From NCBI GenBank assembly GCA_011037195.1, contig JAAEAF010000630.1:124001-188000 (forward strand): a stretch of DNA of 64,000 nt. Direction: 5' to 3'. This DNA is from Triatoma infestans (lineage: Eukaryota; Arthropoda; Insecta; Hemiptera; Reduviidae). The position numbers and the translations under genes were made by a program. The notes under the pieces were generated by a model. That model saw nothing but the letters and a program-made list of their open reading frames with translations. It had not been told where the DNA came from and made no database searches. Shown here in pieces: positions 23,436-34,041 of this stretch (positions within the stretch are counted from its first letter, which is position 1; every line of letters begins with the position of its first letter).

Positions 23436-23790
23436 TTGAAAATTGATAAGTTTTATGTCCGTCCACAATTTTGCAGCACGACAATGAGAGGGGCCGCATA
23501 TCATGCCAAAGTTTTTAAATGCTTTCCGCTGAAAAGTGCATCTACCTTATTCTCCAGATTTGGAGCACGCAGCGATTATCATCTGTTTGCAGCACTGGAA
23601 AAAACTATTATGTGGGATAAAGTTTAAAAACCTAGCAACCAACAAGTGGATAAACAAGATACACCATGAAACTTTTTGGAAGATAGCCATAGAGAAAAAA
23701 AAAGTTGATAGCATGCTGGGAGACAAGTGTATCCAAGGTAAATGGGAGTAATATTGCAAAAAATTTCATCGTAATATTGAAGAAATTTAC
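23436..23790 (+). pseudogene. Mariner-type transposase C-terminal relic
   Basis: Three frames must be combined, so it is frameshifted several times. AAYHAKVFKCFPLK matches the HDNARPH.AK....L..L. region. HLPYSPDLEHA (from 23537) is the mariner H.PYSPDLAPSD segment. ARSDYHLFAALEKT in the next frame is SDYHLF.SL...L. FKNLATNKWINK and ETFWKIAIEKKKVDSM follow the family order to the C-terminal end (F...GI..L..RW). The catalytic Asp after SPDLAPS survives only as the D of SDYHLF. No terminal inverted repeat is visible. Confidence 0.75.
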
Positions 23791-23799
23791 TAAAATTCA

Positions 23800-24305
23800 A
23801 AATTTATAGTTTAATTCCTAGAACTTTAGAAACACCTTTCGTATATAATGTATAAGTTAGTGAGAGAGGCATATATTATTATATAATATAAGCTATTAAA
23901 GTTCCGAATAAATTTACATATTTAGATAAGAAATTTTTAATTTTTTTTATATTTTTAAAAAAAAATATAATTAATTGATTAATCCCTCCGGAAAACCATT
24001 TTGCATTACCCTAATTTGCATCATAGACTTAAAATATGTAAATTATAGATTAAATTCCCTAATTTGAGAGGATTAAGTATCATTATAATAATTACTTGTT
24101 AGCAACATGAGGGGAGGGGGCAAGGCCACCTGCCTTTTTTTCGGCAATTTTTTATTATTTTTATTTATTATGTTTTATTGCAACCGATTTAACAATAATT
24201 TTAGGTAATATAATTTAATTACTTTATTGACCAATTTTTGTTTACAGGAAGTTGAAAACTTCCGTTGAGCTTTTAATAGGATATATAATTTTCCAATTAT
24301 TTTCA
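23800..24305. other. AT-rich interval
   Basis: A/T homopolymers and TATA-type words only. Nothing is supported. Confidence 0.35.
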
Positions 24306-24309
24306 AATT

Positions 24310-24690
24310 AATGCAATTTAGAAATTTGGTTGAAAACCTGGAAATTATATTAAATGTTTGGTTGGCATTGACATGGTGGGGGGGGCATGCTTGTTGGTTT
24401 TTACGGCCTAAGCTTAGCCTGAATCTGACCACAAAGTTGGGCAATATTTTCCATCAATCCCCAAATAATGACAGTTTAAAGTTAAGTCTAACTTACAGAT
24501 TCCCCTAAAAACCCACAAAATCAAAATATTTCTAGAAAAATGTTTTTGAAATAAAAGTCATAGATTTATTGTGTATAGTTAGACCACCGTGTTTAACGAA
24601 CATCGTTCGAGTAGTTTTCGAGAAAATAAAAATAAAAAAATTCTCAGAAACTTATTAATATTATTTAACAGTTGAACCGTGCATTGTACT
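24310..24690 (+). repeat. Family A fragment, forward, 5-prime part
   Basis: The block TTGGTTGGCATTGACATGGT, CATCAATCCCCAAATAATG, ACAGATTCCCCTAAAAAC and GAAATAAAAGTCATAGATTT, then GTAGTTTTCGAGAAAATAAA, follows the order seen at 38.6-38.9 kb. A second small piece with CGCCCGAAACCGGATG and CATTCTTGAGATATTTT lies at about 24855-24960. Confidence 0.5.
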
Positions 24691-24699
24691 ATAGGACAC

Positions 24700-27105
24700 T
24701 TTAGAGAAAGGCTTAACTTAGCAGCTCCTCCCAAAAACTTTCAAAAATCAATAATAAACGTGATGGCTTTCATATTTTTAGTTACGTGATGGCCTTTAAA
24801 AAAAAAAGAGGTAAAATTCAGTAGAGTCGCACTGACGAATTCAATAGACGAATTACGCCCGAAACCGGATGCTACATACTACTAAGCGGAACATCACGTT
24901 TCAGCTTTCTGCAATTTTTCATTCTTGAGATATTTTATTTATTAAAAAATATTTACATAAACTGTTCGTTTTGAATTTTTTTTTTCGTATTTCCGTGCTT
25001 ACTGAATTTCAACAGAAATAAAAAAACTATACCCTTGGTGCCACCGCCCATGAATCTTGGCGCATCAGGATCTTTTTTTTTGCAGGGATATGCAATCAGC
25101 ACTCCTCGGTTCCCATTCCCGGGACCGGTATTTATTTTACATACTACTAAGTCTACAAAAACATTTACTATTATTGACTTAAGTTATTATACAGGCCTAA
25201 GTATTAACTCTACATAAAGCTATTGATTATAGATATGGCTTGTGATATTAAATAAATAAATATTAAGAGAATTTACGTCAGTGGCCTTGAGATCTTCTTT
25301 CAAATGATGACTGGGTATGACTACAAATGCCTAGCACAGGGTGGTAATTCCTACACTCAATAAGTGATTTTTATAACTTTTTTCCATCAATTTTTTCACC
25401 CAGATTTGCTTCTGCGCATTTTAATCAAGTTGTAAACCTATACTAAAGTTTTTTTAAAAAAAAAGTATTCAATAAATAATTGTATTAATTAAAACTTAAA
25501 TTAATGAATGAAAATTTAAACTTCCATCGAAGAAAAATTCCTGAATGAATGGCTAAGAAAGTTAGATAAAATTAAATTGAAGCAATTTAGATAAAAAGTA
25601 TTTGAAAAATAACTTTGATCAAAGATTAATTCCAAGGATGTGGAATGAGGGGGAAAAAAAAGTCGAAGCAAATGGGGACTTATTTTTATCAGATCACTTG
25701 ATCTTAAAAAGCACTATTTTAGATTAGTTAGCAATACAGGATAGAAGTGAATTCGCCCCTTTTTATACGATGTGCTTAAATCTGTAGAAATGGATTTTGA
25801 CAAATTATTTACAGAAAAAAGAAAAAAACAATTTGGCGTGTAACATTCACTCGACTTGCTGCTATGTAATTATTACAATGATTCTAATTAACCAATTTGT
25901 CACAAACTTTGTACATTTAGTAAACTTTATTTGGTATTACCATTCTAAAAATGTACAGTTGGTGGCCATTATGTTTATTGGATTTTTTGGGGCAAAAAAA
26001 AAGACTACCCTAATATTATAAGGCAGCTCCTTCTGTCAGTCACCACAAAGCTTTAATGGCAGTTTAAACTTAAGCCTCATACAGTAACGAGAAAACTCAG
26101 AAAATAAATTTTTCCTCAAAAAATCCTTCAAGTAAATTTTTTAAATTTTTTTATTATTTTAAAACTAGGGGGAAAACTTAAGGATACAGATCATTGTTGT
26201 AGGAATGATAGTATTGCGGTGGTTGTTTGAGTAAAGTTTACCAAAGTATGGAAAGTTCTGGAAAAGAAAAAAGTTGGCTGCAATCTTTTCCACATCTTTT
26301 CACATTACATACACAGACACATAGACACACATACACCTATCTACACAAGTAGTAATGTTTCTATTGCTTCATTCTATATGTAACAAAAATCCTCCGTACT
26401 TATCGTCATATCTTATATATAACAAGGTTTGTCCAGAATGAACGAGAGAGAATGAGTATCATATCACCACTAGTACACTCCTAAACTTTTTTATTTCTAA
26501 CTGACTTCACTTGACAAACTACCGCCGACTCACACGTTTTTTACTTTAAACATCCCCCCCCCCCTATATCCAGTTCTCTTCTCTCATATATATATAGATT
26601 TAAACTTATATATTGAGATTTAATGTATCTAAACTTACTATAAAGTTATTAAACGGTTACCAAGTGCATATAATGTCCCAAATAAAATATGTATCAAAAT
26701 TGGTAGCCATTTACTGCACCTGTTACAACTTCATGAAAAGTATACAGATCTAACTTAATATCTACGGCATTTATATATATATATATATATATAATATAAA
26801 GAGCGGTAGTGGTGTCATCTTATATTATACAATAAAAATAATACTTAAAGAAATAAATAAAAATAGTAGCTATTGAGTACAGAAAATAGACTGCAACTAA
26901 GTGCCCAAAAAGTAATTAAAATAAGCCGTTATTATGTTTACTTTTAGTTATTATCAGTGCACAAAAAAAAAAATATTGTAATTGAAATATTAGAAATGCC
27001 AAAACCAAGATTAGAAAACCAGCAATATTAAATCCGCTTATTAAAACTAAAATTCACTTATTAAAACATGGCGTGGTATAATTCTAATAGTGGTTCTGTC
27101 TACTG
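24700..27105. other. AT-rich interval
   Basis: It contains minor family A debris near 24855-24960 and possibly near 26020-26130, a C homopolymer at about 26552-26562, and a TA run at 26771-26793. Short open frames (25035-25217, 25797-26021) show no domain. Confidence 0.35.
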
Positions 27106-27110
27106 AAAAA

Positions 27111-27400
27111 AATCTGGTATGAAACACTCATACAATTGTTAATACAATTATATATAAAATATGAAATTTTCTTGAAATTTCAAAATTTAATAATTTCATC
27201 TGACATAAATATAAAGGTGGGGTGGGGGGCCATAAACACCTACACACGCAGGTAGTAGAAATGATTACATTGTAGCTGAGAAGAGAGTCGCCAATACATT
27301 CAACCAACTCCATATAGCAATTGAAATTTAACGCAACAAAAACGCGGAATTACATGAAATCAATTTTTTGGGAAAAATGTTGGGAAAAAATGGGAAAACC
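27111..27400 (+). repeat. Family A 5-prime end with terminal repeat
   Basis: It begins with AATCTGGTATGAAACACTCA (27111-27130), the outer terminal motif. It continues with the module containing ACACGCAGGTAG, GATTACATTGTAG and AGAAGAGAGTCGCC, and ends with GAAATCAATTTTTTGGG. The same order is seen at 38541-38900. Confidence 0.65.
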
Positions 27401-27456
27401 TTTGGCATAATTCGCGAAAAAAAAAATACTAAATTAATAGTAACATCACAACAAAA

Positions 27457-27660
27457 GGGAAGGGAATAACTAAGTAGTTAGCGTACTGGACTCCCACGCG
27501 GAGGACCCGGTTCGAGTCCAGCTGTGAAACCCTTAGATTTTTTCTTCCTAGGAGCCTCTACAGCTCACTGTCCGGTGATGGACAGTGTTGTCTGTAACGA
27601 GAGCAAATGACCTTTGATGTTGACGCGCCTTAAATAAAAAAAAACAAAAACAAAAAAAAA
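27457..27660 (+). mobile_element. SINE-1, complete copy with target-site duplication
   Basis: It is a tRNA-derived SINE. The RNA polymerase III A-box-like TAGTTAGCGTACTGG lies at 27475-27489 and the B box GGTTCGAGTCC at 27509-27519, correct tRNA spacing. The body carries TAGGAGCCTCTACAGCTCAC and GTCCGGTGATGGACAGTG, and the 3-prime end is an A-rich tail with C interruptions. It is flanked by a perfect 10-bp direct repeat CACAACAAAA at 27447-27456 and 27661-27670. The tRNA-like part is too diverged to name the parental tRNA. Confidence 0.85.
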
Positions 27661-27881
27661 CACAACAAAAACCACTATTAACACAGATATTATCAGGTAA
27701 TGGACCAATAAGACAGTATCAATATCGTTTACTGCGCAAATTAATATTGCCAGCTAAAAAAGATCAGTTGGTCTTAAAGGACCATTTTCAAAACTTCACT
27801 GAATTCAGCGACAGTTTAAAGCACCAAAAATAGCTAGATTTTTTTTTGTTTTTGTTTCTTTGCTTCAAATATTATTAGATA

Positions 27882-28863
27882 CTAGCTAACCCGACCACGC
27901 TTCACTGTGGCTCCGTCTGATTTTTAAGCTTAACCATGCGTGATTTTGATAATTTGTTTCGATGCTTTGGAATACCCTGTCTACTAATTCTTCTTTTGAA
28001 TATAAAATGTTGCACAAATTAGATGGGAAGGTGATTTTTCCCGTTTCCCGATTTGTAGGAAAAGTGCCGTTACCGAGTTCGAGTAATTGTCTTGAAAATA
28101 TGGCAGCTGATGGATCGTTTTGAATTTGAGCTCTCATATTTGTCGTTAAATGAATTTGTTTTACTGAGCTCTAAAGAGTTGAATATTCAAGCAGGCATGC
28201 AATTCATCAGCTGTTGTTGAGCGAGGTATCACTTAGAAGAGTTTGCTTGAAGTCACCGGCTAGTAACACCAATGCTCCACCAAATGGAACCTGATTATTT
28301 CGCAAGCCTTTCAATGTATGGTCTAATGCTTCCAATAACTTCTTATGAGCCATTGTACACTCATCCCATACAATGATTTTACACGCCCGAAGAACCTTGC
28401 CCATTTTTGATGTTTTAGAAATGTTACATGTTGTGTTTTCTGTGAAGTGGATGTTTAAGTCATGACAGTTTAAGAGCTGAATGCGCTGTTCTACCTCCTT
28501 CCATCAACGTAGCAGCAATACCTGAAGAAGCAAGTGCTAACACAATATGGCCGTTTGAACGGATTTTAGCTCGGAAATTCCCATTTTCGTGGGAACTCCG
28601 GAATAGAGATACTTATAAGTAATTGAGAAAGAGGTTCAGAGAGTGAGCCGCCATCGCAACGCGTCTGAGTCTGTCTATTCCTCCCAACCTCGCGAATCGC
28701 TCAGGGAAGTTTCCGTTTCCGTGGGAACTTCGGAGTAAAAAGTATATGTAAACCCTCTTATATAGAAATGCAACGTTTTGTAAAAATTTCAAGTCAATCC
28801 ATCGACTACTTTTCGAGTTTTGCGGCCACAAACATACGGATGCTGCATTTTTATATATATAGA
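27882..28863 (-). mobile_element. Helitron, 982 bp, both termini present
   Basis: On the minus strand it starts with TCTATATATATAAAAATGCAG (TC at 28863-28862) and ends with CTAG (27885-27882). It is inserted between A and T, the rolling-circle Helitron target. Just before the 3-prime end is a CCAC/GTGG stem (CCACAGTGAAGCGTGG), the usual terminal hairpin. About 300 bases of non-coding 5-prime region are joined directly to a PIF1-type helicase remnant, so the Rep domain and Walker A were lost by internal deletion. It is a non-autonomous derivative. Confidence 0.85.
27886..28575 (-). pseudogene. Broken Helitron PIF1-like helicase
   Basis: Reading on the minus strand, NGHIVLALASSGIAATLMEG with GGRTAHSALKL lies near 28470-28565. 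After a one-base shift come NTTCNISKTSKMGKVL and KIIVWDECTMAHKKLLEALD with the Walker B DEC, then FGGALVLLAGDFKQTLL (motif III GDFRQ with Lys for Arg), ending at a stop at 28207. Next is IPRSTTADELHACLNIQLF. The last intact frame (27886-28137) gives MRAQIQNDPSAAIFSRQLLE. These follow the order of the Helitron RepHel helicase domain. The C-terminal helicase motifs are missing, and the last frame runs into the element end and stops at TAG 27888-27886. Confidence 0.85.
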
Positions 28864-28949
28864 TGATAAATGATATATGTAATATTTATTAAAGGAATAT
28901 GTAGACAAATAAACTCTCTCCTGATAGAGGTACTACCAAGAGAGAGAGT

Positions 28950-29239
28950 GAGAAAATGATAGGTTTTTATCTGTGCACTTAGCTTTCCAAGTTTAAAGGA
29001 AATCGTAGTTGTTTTCAAAAAAATTCCAAAAAAAAATTGAAAACCTATTTTGTAAATTCGCACTTCCGGTGAAACGATTTTCTTAAAATATGGAATTCTA
29101 ACAATATTCTGATTTATAATGATATTATATAGGTGGCAGACTCATACATTCTACTGAAGAAAACATAAATTTATTTAGAGAAAATTTTGATGTTGCTCCT
29201 ATGGTAAGAGAAAGTGGCACGAGTGTTTCACACTAGATT
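28950..29239 (+). repeat. Family A 3-prime end with terminal repeat
   Basis: It contains AGCTTTCCAAGTTTAAAGG, TTCGCACTTCCGGTGAAACG and GGTAAGAGAAAGTGGCAC, and ends with GAGTGTTTCACACTAGATT (29221-29239). That end is the inverted counterpart of the 5-prime terminal motif. This copy is the best evidence that family A has terminal inverted repeats. Confidence 0.65.
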
Positions 29240-29978
29240 CTGTTTTATATTACAATAATTACGTAGACATTTGTTTTTGAATACAAATGAGATGAAAAAA
29301 GAAAAAAAGAAGGGAAAAATCTTGCATATTCTTAAAGAGTTGTTGAATACAGAATTGACAAAAACACACATGCAAACATATATATACTTTTGGTGACAAT
29401 ATATGAGTGATGTCAGTATATTGTTGGAAATCCTTAGTGCATACAATAATAATAGCCCGTGTCAATTGCTTCTTTTCAACTCTTATACAATTCAAAAAAA
29501 AAAAAAACCTTTATATTTGCTATCTCTATGCCAACATATATACATACATATACACAAACTCCCCTATCACATCCTCTCATATACAGGGTATTCTTCACCT
29601 CCTCTAGTTTTATTATTCCATACTATATTCTTAAAAAAAAAGAAAGTAGAGTCTCCTCTATTCACCAAAAGCACTGTACTGAGGAATTATACTGCACTTG
29701 ATCTCCTCACTCATGTAAAGAGATCATCAACAAATAATGTAATAACACATACGTACCTGTAACACAATAAAACATAATTGGCGTTTGGCGCACACAATGT
29801 ATAGTATTGTATAAAAAAAAAAAATTGACAGAAATACTATTTAAACTTATAAAGGAGTATTTTCTTCTTTTTTTTCCTTTTTTTCCAACATCAAATAAAC
29901 ATATTTTTCTTGATGAACTAAACACTACTTATTTAAAAATATTATAAGAAAAACTTTGGCCAAATTTTCCATAATTTA
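29240..29978. other. AT-rich low-complexity interval
   Basis: A-rich runs near 29494 and 29812, TA/CA-type words near 29536, and overlapping chance frames on both strands. No gene is supported. Confidence 0.4.
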
Positions 29979-29980
29979 AA

Positions 29981-30030
29981 AATCTGGTGTGAAACACTCA
30001 TTTCTCTTATTGCAATTACACACTGTACTT
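29981..30030 (+). repeat. Family A terminal motif, isolated
   Basis: AATCTGGTGTGAAACACTCA at 29981-30000 is an exact terminal repeat, followed by TTTCTCTTATTGCAATTAC. The downstream body is not recognisable. Confidence 0.6.
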
Positions 30031-30034
30031 GGCA

Positions 30035-30370
30035 ATTTAGGCTGGGTCGACTATTGGAAGCTGTCGCCGAAGTTGTTAGTTGCCTGATTCAGTTCTGATC
30101 TGCCGATTAAGATTGGAAGACCTCATAAAAAGTTTTACGACTATTGCGTGTACTGTAAAAGTGTCTTGACCCCTTCTTTTATTTTTAACTTTGTTTTGCA
30201 TTTAGTGATAACAATGATATAGATTAACGGGAAAGCCTCATTTGCTGTTTTACCTTTTAGTTTTACACATTATATAAAATCAAAAAGAGCAAGTAGCAAG
30301 CAATAAAATGAATATGTAAAAACCAACAAAATCTCAGCAGAATAAGTCGCCCAAATCGTAAGTTGAAAAA
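30035..30370. other. Unassigned interval
   Basis: It has slightly less A+T than the surroundings at about 30040-30130 but no recognisable coding or repeat content. Confidence 0.3.
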
Positions 30371-30377
30371 CAAGACG

Positions 30378-30772
30378 TTAGTTGGCTAATAAGCGCCTGA
30401 AGTCATACAATCCGCCATCAGCTTTCAACGGTAATGACTCACCAAAGTAAGTAAAAGAGGAGAGGCGTGTTTCTGTCATAAAACGACCAGAAAATCGCCT
30501 TAGGATAGCTTCTTGTGCCACGATTATAAGAACGACCAAATCTGCCAATTCTTTTTCCAATGATGACCATAGTGGTGTGACAAATAATTCGGGCCCAGAT
30601 TGAAAGTTATCTTTTGTTCCTTGGGTGGCCGCTTCTATAACCTCTATAGCAGAAATAGAAGAGCAGCTTTTTCTAAATTAGTAATCCACTCCTGTGCAGC
30701 ATGGATTAACACAGTATCCTCTTGCTCCACTTTGTTACTTTCCCCAAAAGTGTCGCATGCTTTGGGTTTTTT
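30378..30772 (-). pseudogene. Unrecognised coding-like segment with one frameshift
   Basis: Two overlapping minus-strand frames join into about 135 residues. Frame 1 (30772-30644) includes ACDTFGESNKVEQEDTVLIH followed by AAQEWITNLEKAAL. Frame 2 (30677-30378) continues SSISAIEVIEAATQGTKDNF, then GPELFVTPLWSSLEKELADL and a stretch ending YDFRRLLAN and a stop. Composition is balanced, without low complexity or internal stops, and the frames hand over at a single point near 30655-30677, as expected for one frameshift in a once-coding sequence. No family is recognised. There is no splice acceptor with a clear pyrimidine tract upstream. It may be a retropseudogene, a transposon protein piece or a host exon with a sequencing indel. 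Confidence 0.5.
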
Positions 30773-30779
30773 TTAGTCG

Positions 30780-31585
30780 TTACATTAACCCTACTTGGAA
30801 ATGAATTTCGATATTTTTCCATTTACAAAAATTCTCCTATCCTTTCTTCCCTCCCAACAGATATACAAGGAAATCTAAGCTACAATTTTTAATTAATCCA
30901 TAATAAATAACAAAGGTGCAACTGCATATTTTTGTTCACACAGCTTCCTTTACAACCCGCGGGTAATACGCATAGAATTTTCTAACACCCTAATACTTCA
31001 GTTTGCCAAATATTTATTAGATATATGAAAATGAAAAAAAACGCTTATATTTACTTTCTCTTGTTGTGGTGCGCTGAAAATGAAAAAGTAATTTTTATAC
31101 AATTTATATCTTTTCCACGTTTGACAGAACAGCAACATAGGTGGTAAATAAAAAAAAAAAAAACGGGAAACTCGTGGACACCTCATACATCATATTCCGG
31201 AAGTGAATCGACACAAAGCTTTCGGTCGGACAAAATCTATCTACAAAGAAGAGCGAATTTATTGAACAGTTTTTTCATTTTTCCTGCAAATAATTTTGAG
31301 AGGTTCTTGTGGAGTTATGGTATCGGACTTCACTGAGTGCCATTTCAATGCAATTGTACCTCTTCAATATTTAGAATACATAAAGTATTAGTAAAAGTTC
31401 TAAGCTTGAAGAAACTTTGTCATTTAGAATTAGGAAAATTGCTACTAAGAGTGTCAGAGTTTCAAATTATATTTTTTTACGTTGTTCGGAATTAGATATA
31501 GATATCGTTTCGTCCAGCTTGAGTAACTAGAAATCAATCACGAAGTAAAGGAAAAGGAGATTTTCTTTGTTGGCCGTTAGTTGTA
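30780..31585. other. AT-rich interval
   Basis: A TTTACTTTCTCTTGTTGTGG word near 31049 may be a family A terminal remnant. Otherwise nothing is supported. Confidence 0.35.
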
Positions 31586-31587
31586 AT

Positions 31588-31892
31588 ATGAAAACAAGAA
31601 TTAGTTGGCTTCTCGACCAATTCAAGATGAAAAACGAAAATCTTAGCAGTCCTACTGTAATCGCATTTACAGACTTAGCAGTCCTACTGTAATCGCACCC
31701 ATGTATTTGTTTTTTGTTTGTGTTTTATGTTATAATTTTTTCTCTTTATTTTGTATTGTTCCTGAAGAAGGCAAACAAAGTTTGTCGAAACGTCGAACTT
31801 GTAAATTATTAGAAAACAATTACAAAATTACTTTTTTGGTTTTTGTTTTTTACCTTGAATTGGTCGAGAAGCCAACTAATTCTTGTTTTCAT
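31588..31892. mobile_element. Foldback family D, 305 bp with perfect 39-bp arms
   Basis: Arms at 31588-31626 and 31854-31892 are perfect inverted copies over 39 bases (containing AATTAGTTGGCTTCTCGACC). The interior has a 24-base direct repeat with 32-base spacing (31642-31665 and 31674-31697, beginning CTTAGCAGTCCTACTG). It also has CCTGAAGAAGG (31761-31771), a short CAAAC/GTTTG hairpin and CGAAACGTCGAA (31786-31797). There is no transposase. The perfect arms imply recent insertion or conversion. The CCTGAAGAAGG...CGAAACGTCG arrangement resembles sequence near ends of Penelope-like retroelements, an untested comparison. Confidence 0.75.
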
Positions 31893-31899
31893 AAAGGAA

Positions 31900-32105
31900 A
31901 AGAAACTTAAATTTCGTCACCTCTATGTTAATGATTGACATAATTGTGACAAAAATAAGATGTTAATAGAATATCTCCAAGATGGAAAGATTTTTATTCA
32001 ATACAAAAGATTTTAAGAGATACAGAGGACTAGGTTAGTAAGAAATGAAGTACACAGGGAATGGCAGGAATTAGAATGAGGGCAGACAAGTAACAACCGT
32101 TCAGA
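31900..32105. other. Unassigned interval
   Basis: Short A-rich sequence between the D element and GC-richer island 3. Nothing is recognised. Confidence 0.3.
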
Positions 32106-32107
32106 CT

Positions 32108-32545
32108 TTCTATTAATGAACGTAAGATAAAGTTAGAGTGAGTGAGCAAGTGAGCGGCGGGAACAACGTAGTCTTAGTGAGTGAGACTTCATTGATAATT
32201 ACAAACACTCCCTCCTCCACGTCCAACAACACATACACACACACACACATAGAGGAGGGTAAAGTGAGGCTAAATGAAGTCAGGCGCAGAGAGTGAGAGA
32301 GAAACTCTCGAGGTCCCTCGAGGGACCTGCGGTGTGGTTGATTCAAATGGAGGCGGCAATAGGGTGCGCGCGCAACTTTACTCATTAGCGGCGCTCACCC
32401 AGCATAGTGAGGATGATGAGAAGTAGTAGAAGAAGAAGATGATGAGGAAGAGGTGGTGAAGAGTAGTGGCAAACTGCCGCCTCTCACTTAGTACAGTTGT
32501 ACGTTCTCTCACTTTCATTCATGAATTTCATTCATAAAATTCAAA
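32108..32545. other. GC-richer island 3
   Basis: This CpG-bearing island contains repeated GTGAGTGAG words and a CA run at 32233-32249. It also has the palindromic CTCGAGGTCCCTCGAGGGAC, TGTGGTTG (RUNX-like), GGTGCGCGCGCAAC at 32363-32376, and a GAA/GAT-rich run at 32415-32455. The minus-strand frame 32113-32385 is open but reads through the CA run and shows no domain. Candidate enhancer or promoter. Confidence 0.4.
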
Positions 32546-32549
32546 GTTT

Positions 32550-33275
32550 AGAGAAGAATCTCCCCTCCCCACTTTACACATTAGGTTACGAAGGAATTAC
32601 AGCAGCCTGTCAATATAGCAGTTAACGAAAAAAAAAACGACAGGCAAAAGATTACGGCTTTGTGTGTGTGCTTTTGTTTGGATGTGCGTACATGAGCGAG
32701 AGAAAGAGATTTGTGACCAACTTAAAGTGTTGTAATATTTAAAACGTCTGCTAATCACTTTTTGTTTTCCATTTATGCTGTTAAAAAACAAATCAATTTT
32801 TATGATCATTTATTTTTAGAAAATTATGTGTTTCTTCTACCTGAGACCTTTTTCAATTTATTATTTTGTAATTGGTAAAATTTCTACAAAAAATAGTTTA
32901 CAAAATTAAATGAAAATGTGAATAAATTTGTTATCTATTTTAGAAACAGCTGTTTAAATAAAACAGCTGATTTTTTTAAATTTTAATTAGAATGGCTTTA
33001 ATTTCGTACGCACGTGATATACTCTGTAAAAATGCTAATAAATAACAGAATAACTTTGGTCTAAATTTTTGTTATTGTTAATACAAAATATTGTTTACCA
33101 TTTTGAAAGAATAAATAAAAATATTTTATAAGGAAAAATGTAATTTTATTCTTATATTTAAATTTTTATATGAAAAGATAGTATTGATTTTTTGAGAAGA
33201 AACGTGGGAATATGGTAAATATATAGTGGTTAACTTGCTGTGCTTCCCATAAGGAATGTTCCACTTGTAAGTTAA
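32550..33275. other. AT-rich interval
   Basis: No gene is supported. A GT run lies near 32660 and an AAACAGCTGTTT-type palindrome near 32943. Confidence 0.35.
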
Positions 33276-33284
33276 GTAAGGGAA

Positions 33285-34041
33285 AAAAAACCTTTGTGTG
33301 TGTATGTGTTGTAGTAATAGTAAGTAACGTTGGAGGTATAAGCATGGCCTGGCACCGCATTGCGTCTCTCTGCTCACTCTGGGTCCCTTTTATACACACA
33401 GTGACATACCCGCCCGTGGGGGTGGCAAACCGCCCCAGTTACCATGACAACACTGGCAATGGCCGACCTCGAATAAAGCTCCAAACGTGGGGTTGGAATT
33501 TTCACTGAACTCCTCGTGCTTATTATTATTATTATTATATTTTTTTTATCGCTCTTTTTCTCTCTCTCTCTAGTCTGCCCTTCTTTTCGTTGTGTTGTTC
33601 GTCTTCATCCTTTTCTTCCGTTCTATGAGATTGTGGATGGGAAAGGGGGTGGAATATTTTCCTTACTACTTCTTCTAGTTCTACAGAGAGTCTCTATCTC
33701 TCTTTTATATCCTAATACGCTCTCTTTTTTCAATCATATCCACACACACACATCCGTACCCACTATACTGTAGTATGGTGACTAGCTGTTGGTGTATATG
33801 TGCCACATCTAGCTGTAAGAAGTTCTTCTTCTTCTGTGCCTCTCAGAACAGCACTGCCTCTAATATTGCTCCAGGCCTTCTTGTTGGCTGACATTACCTC
33901 TTTATATATACAGACACATATACACACGCACATACATACACAAACTCATATAATCTCTTCAACAGTATCTCCTACTGTTACACACTCGTATGTTAAATCC
34001 ATCGCTCGCTGCTGTCTCACTGTTTCGTCCTATTCGCATGT

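Noticed and set aside
27475..27519. A possible stand-alone tRNA gene with A and B boxes
   Set aside because: The sequence continues into a SINE body with an A-rich tail and target-site duplication; the acceptor stem does not close, so it is a SINE head.
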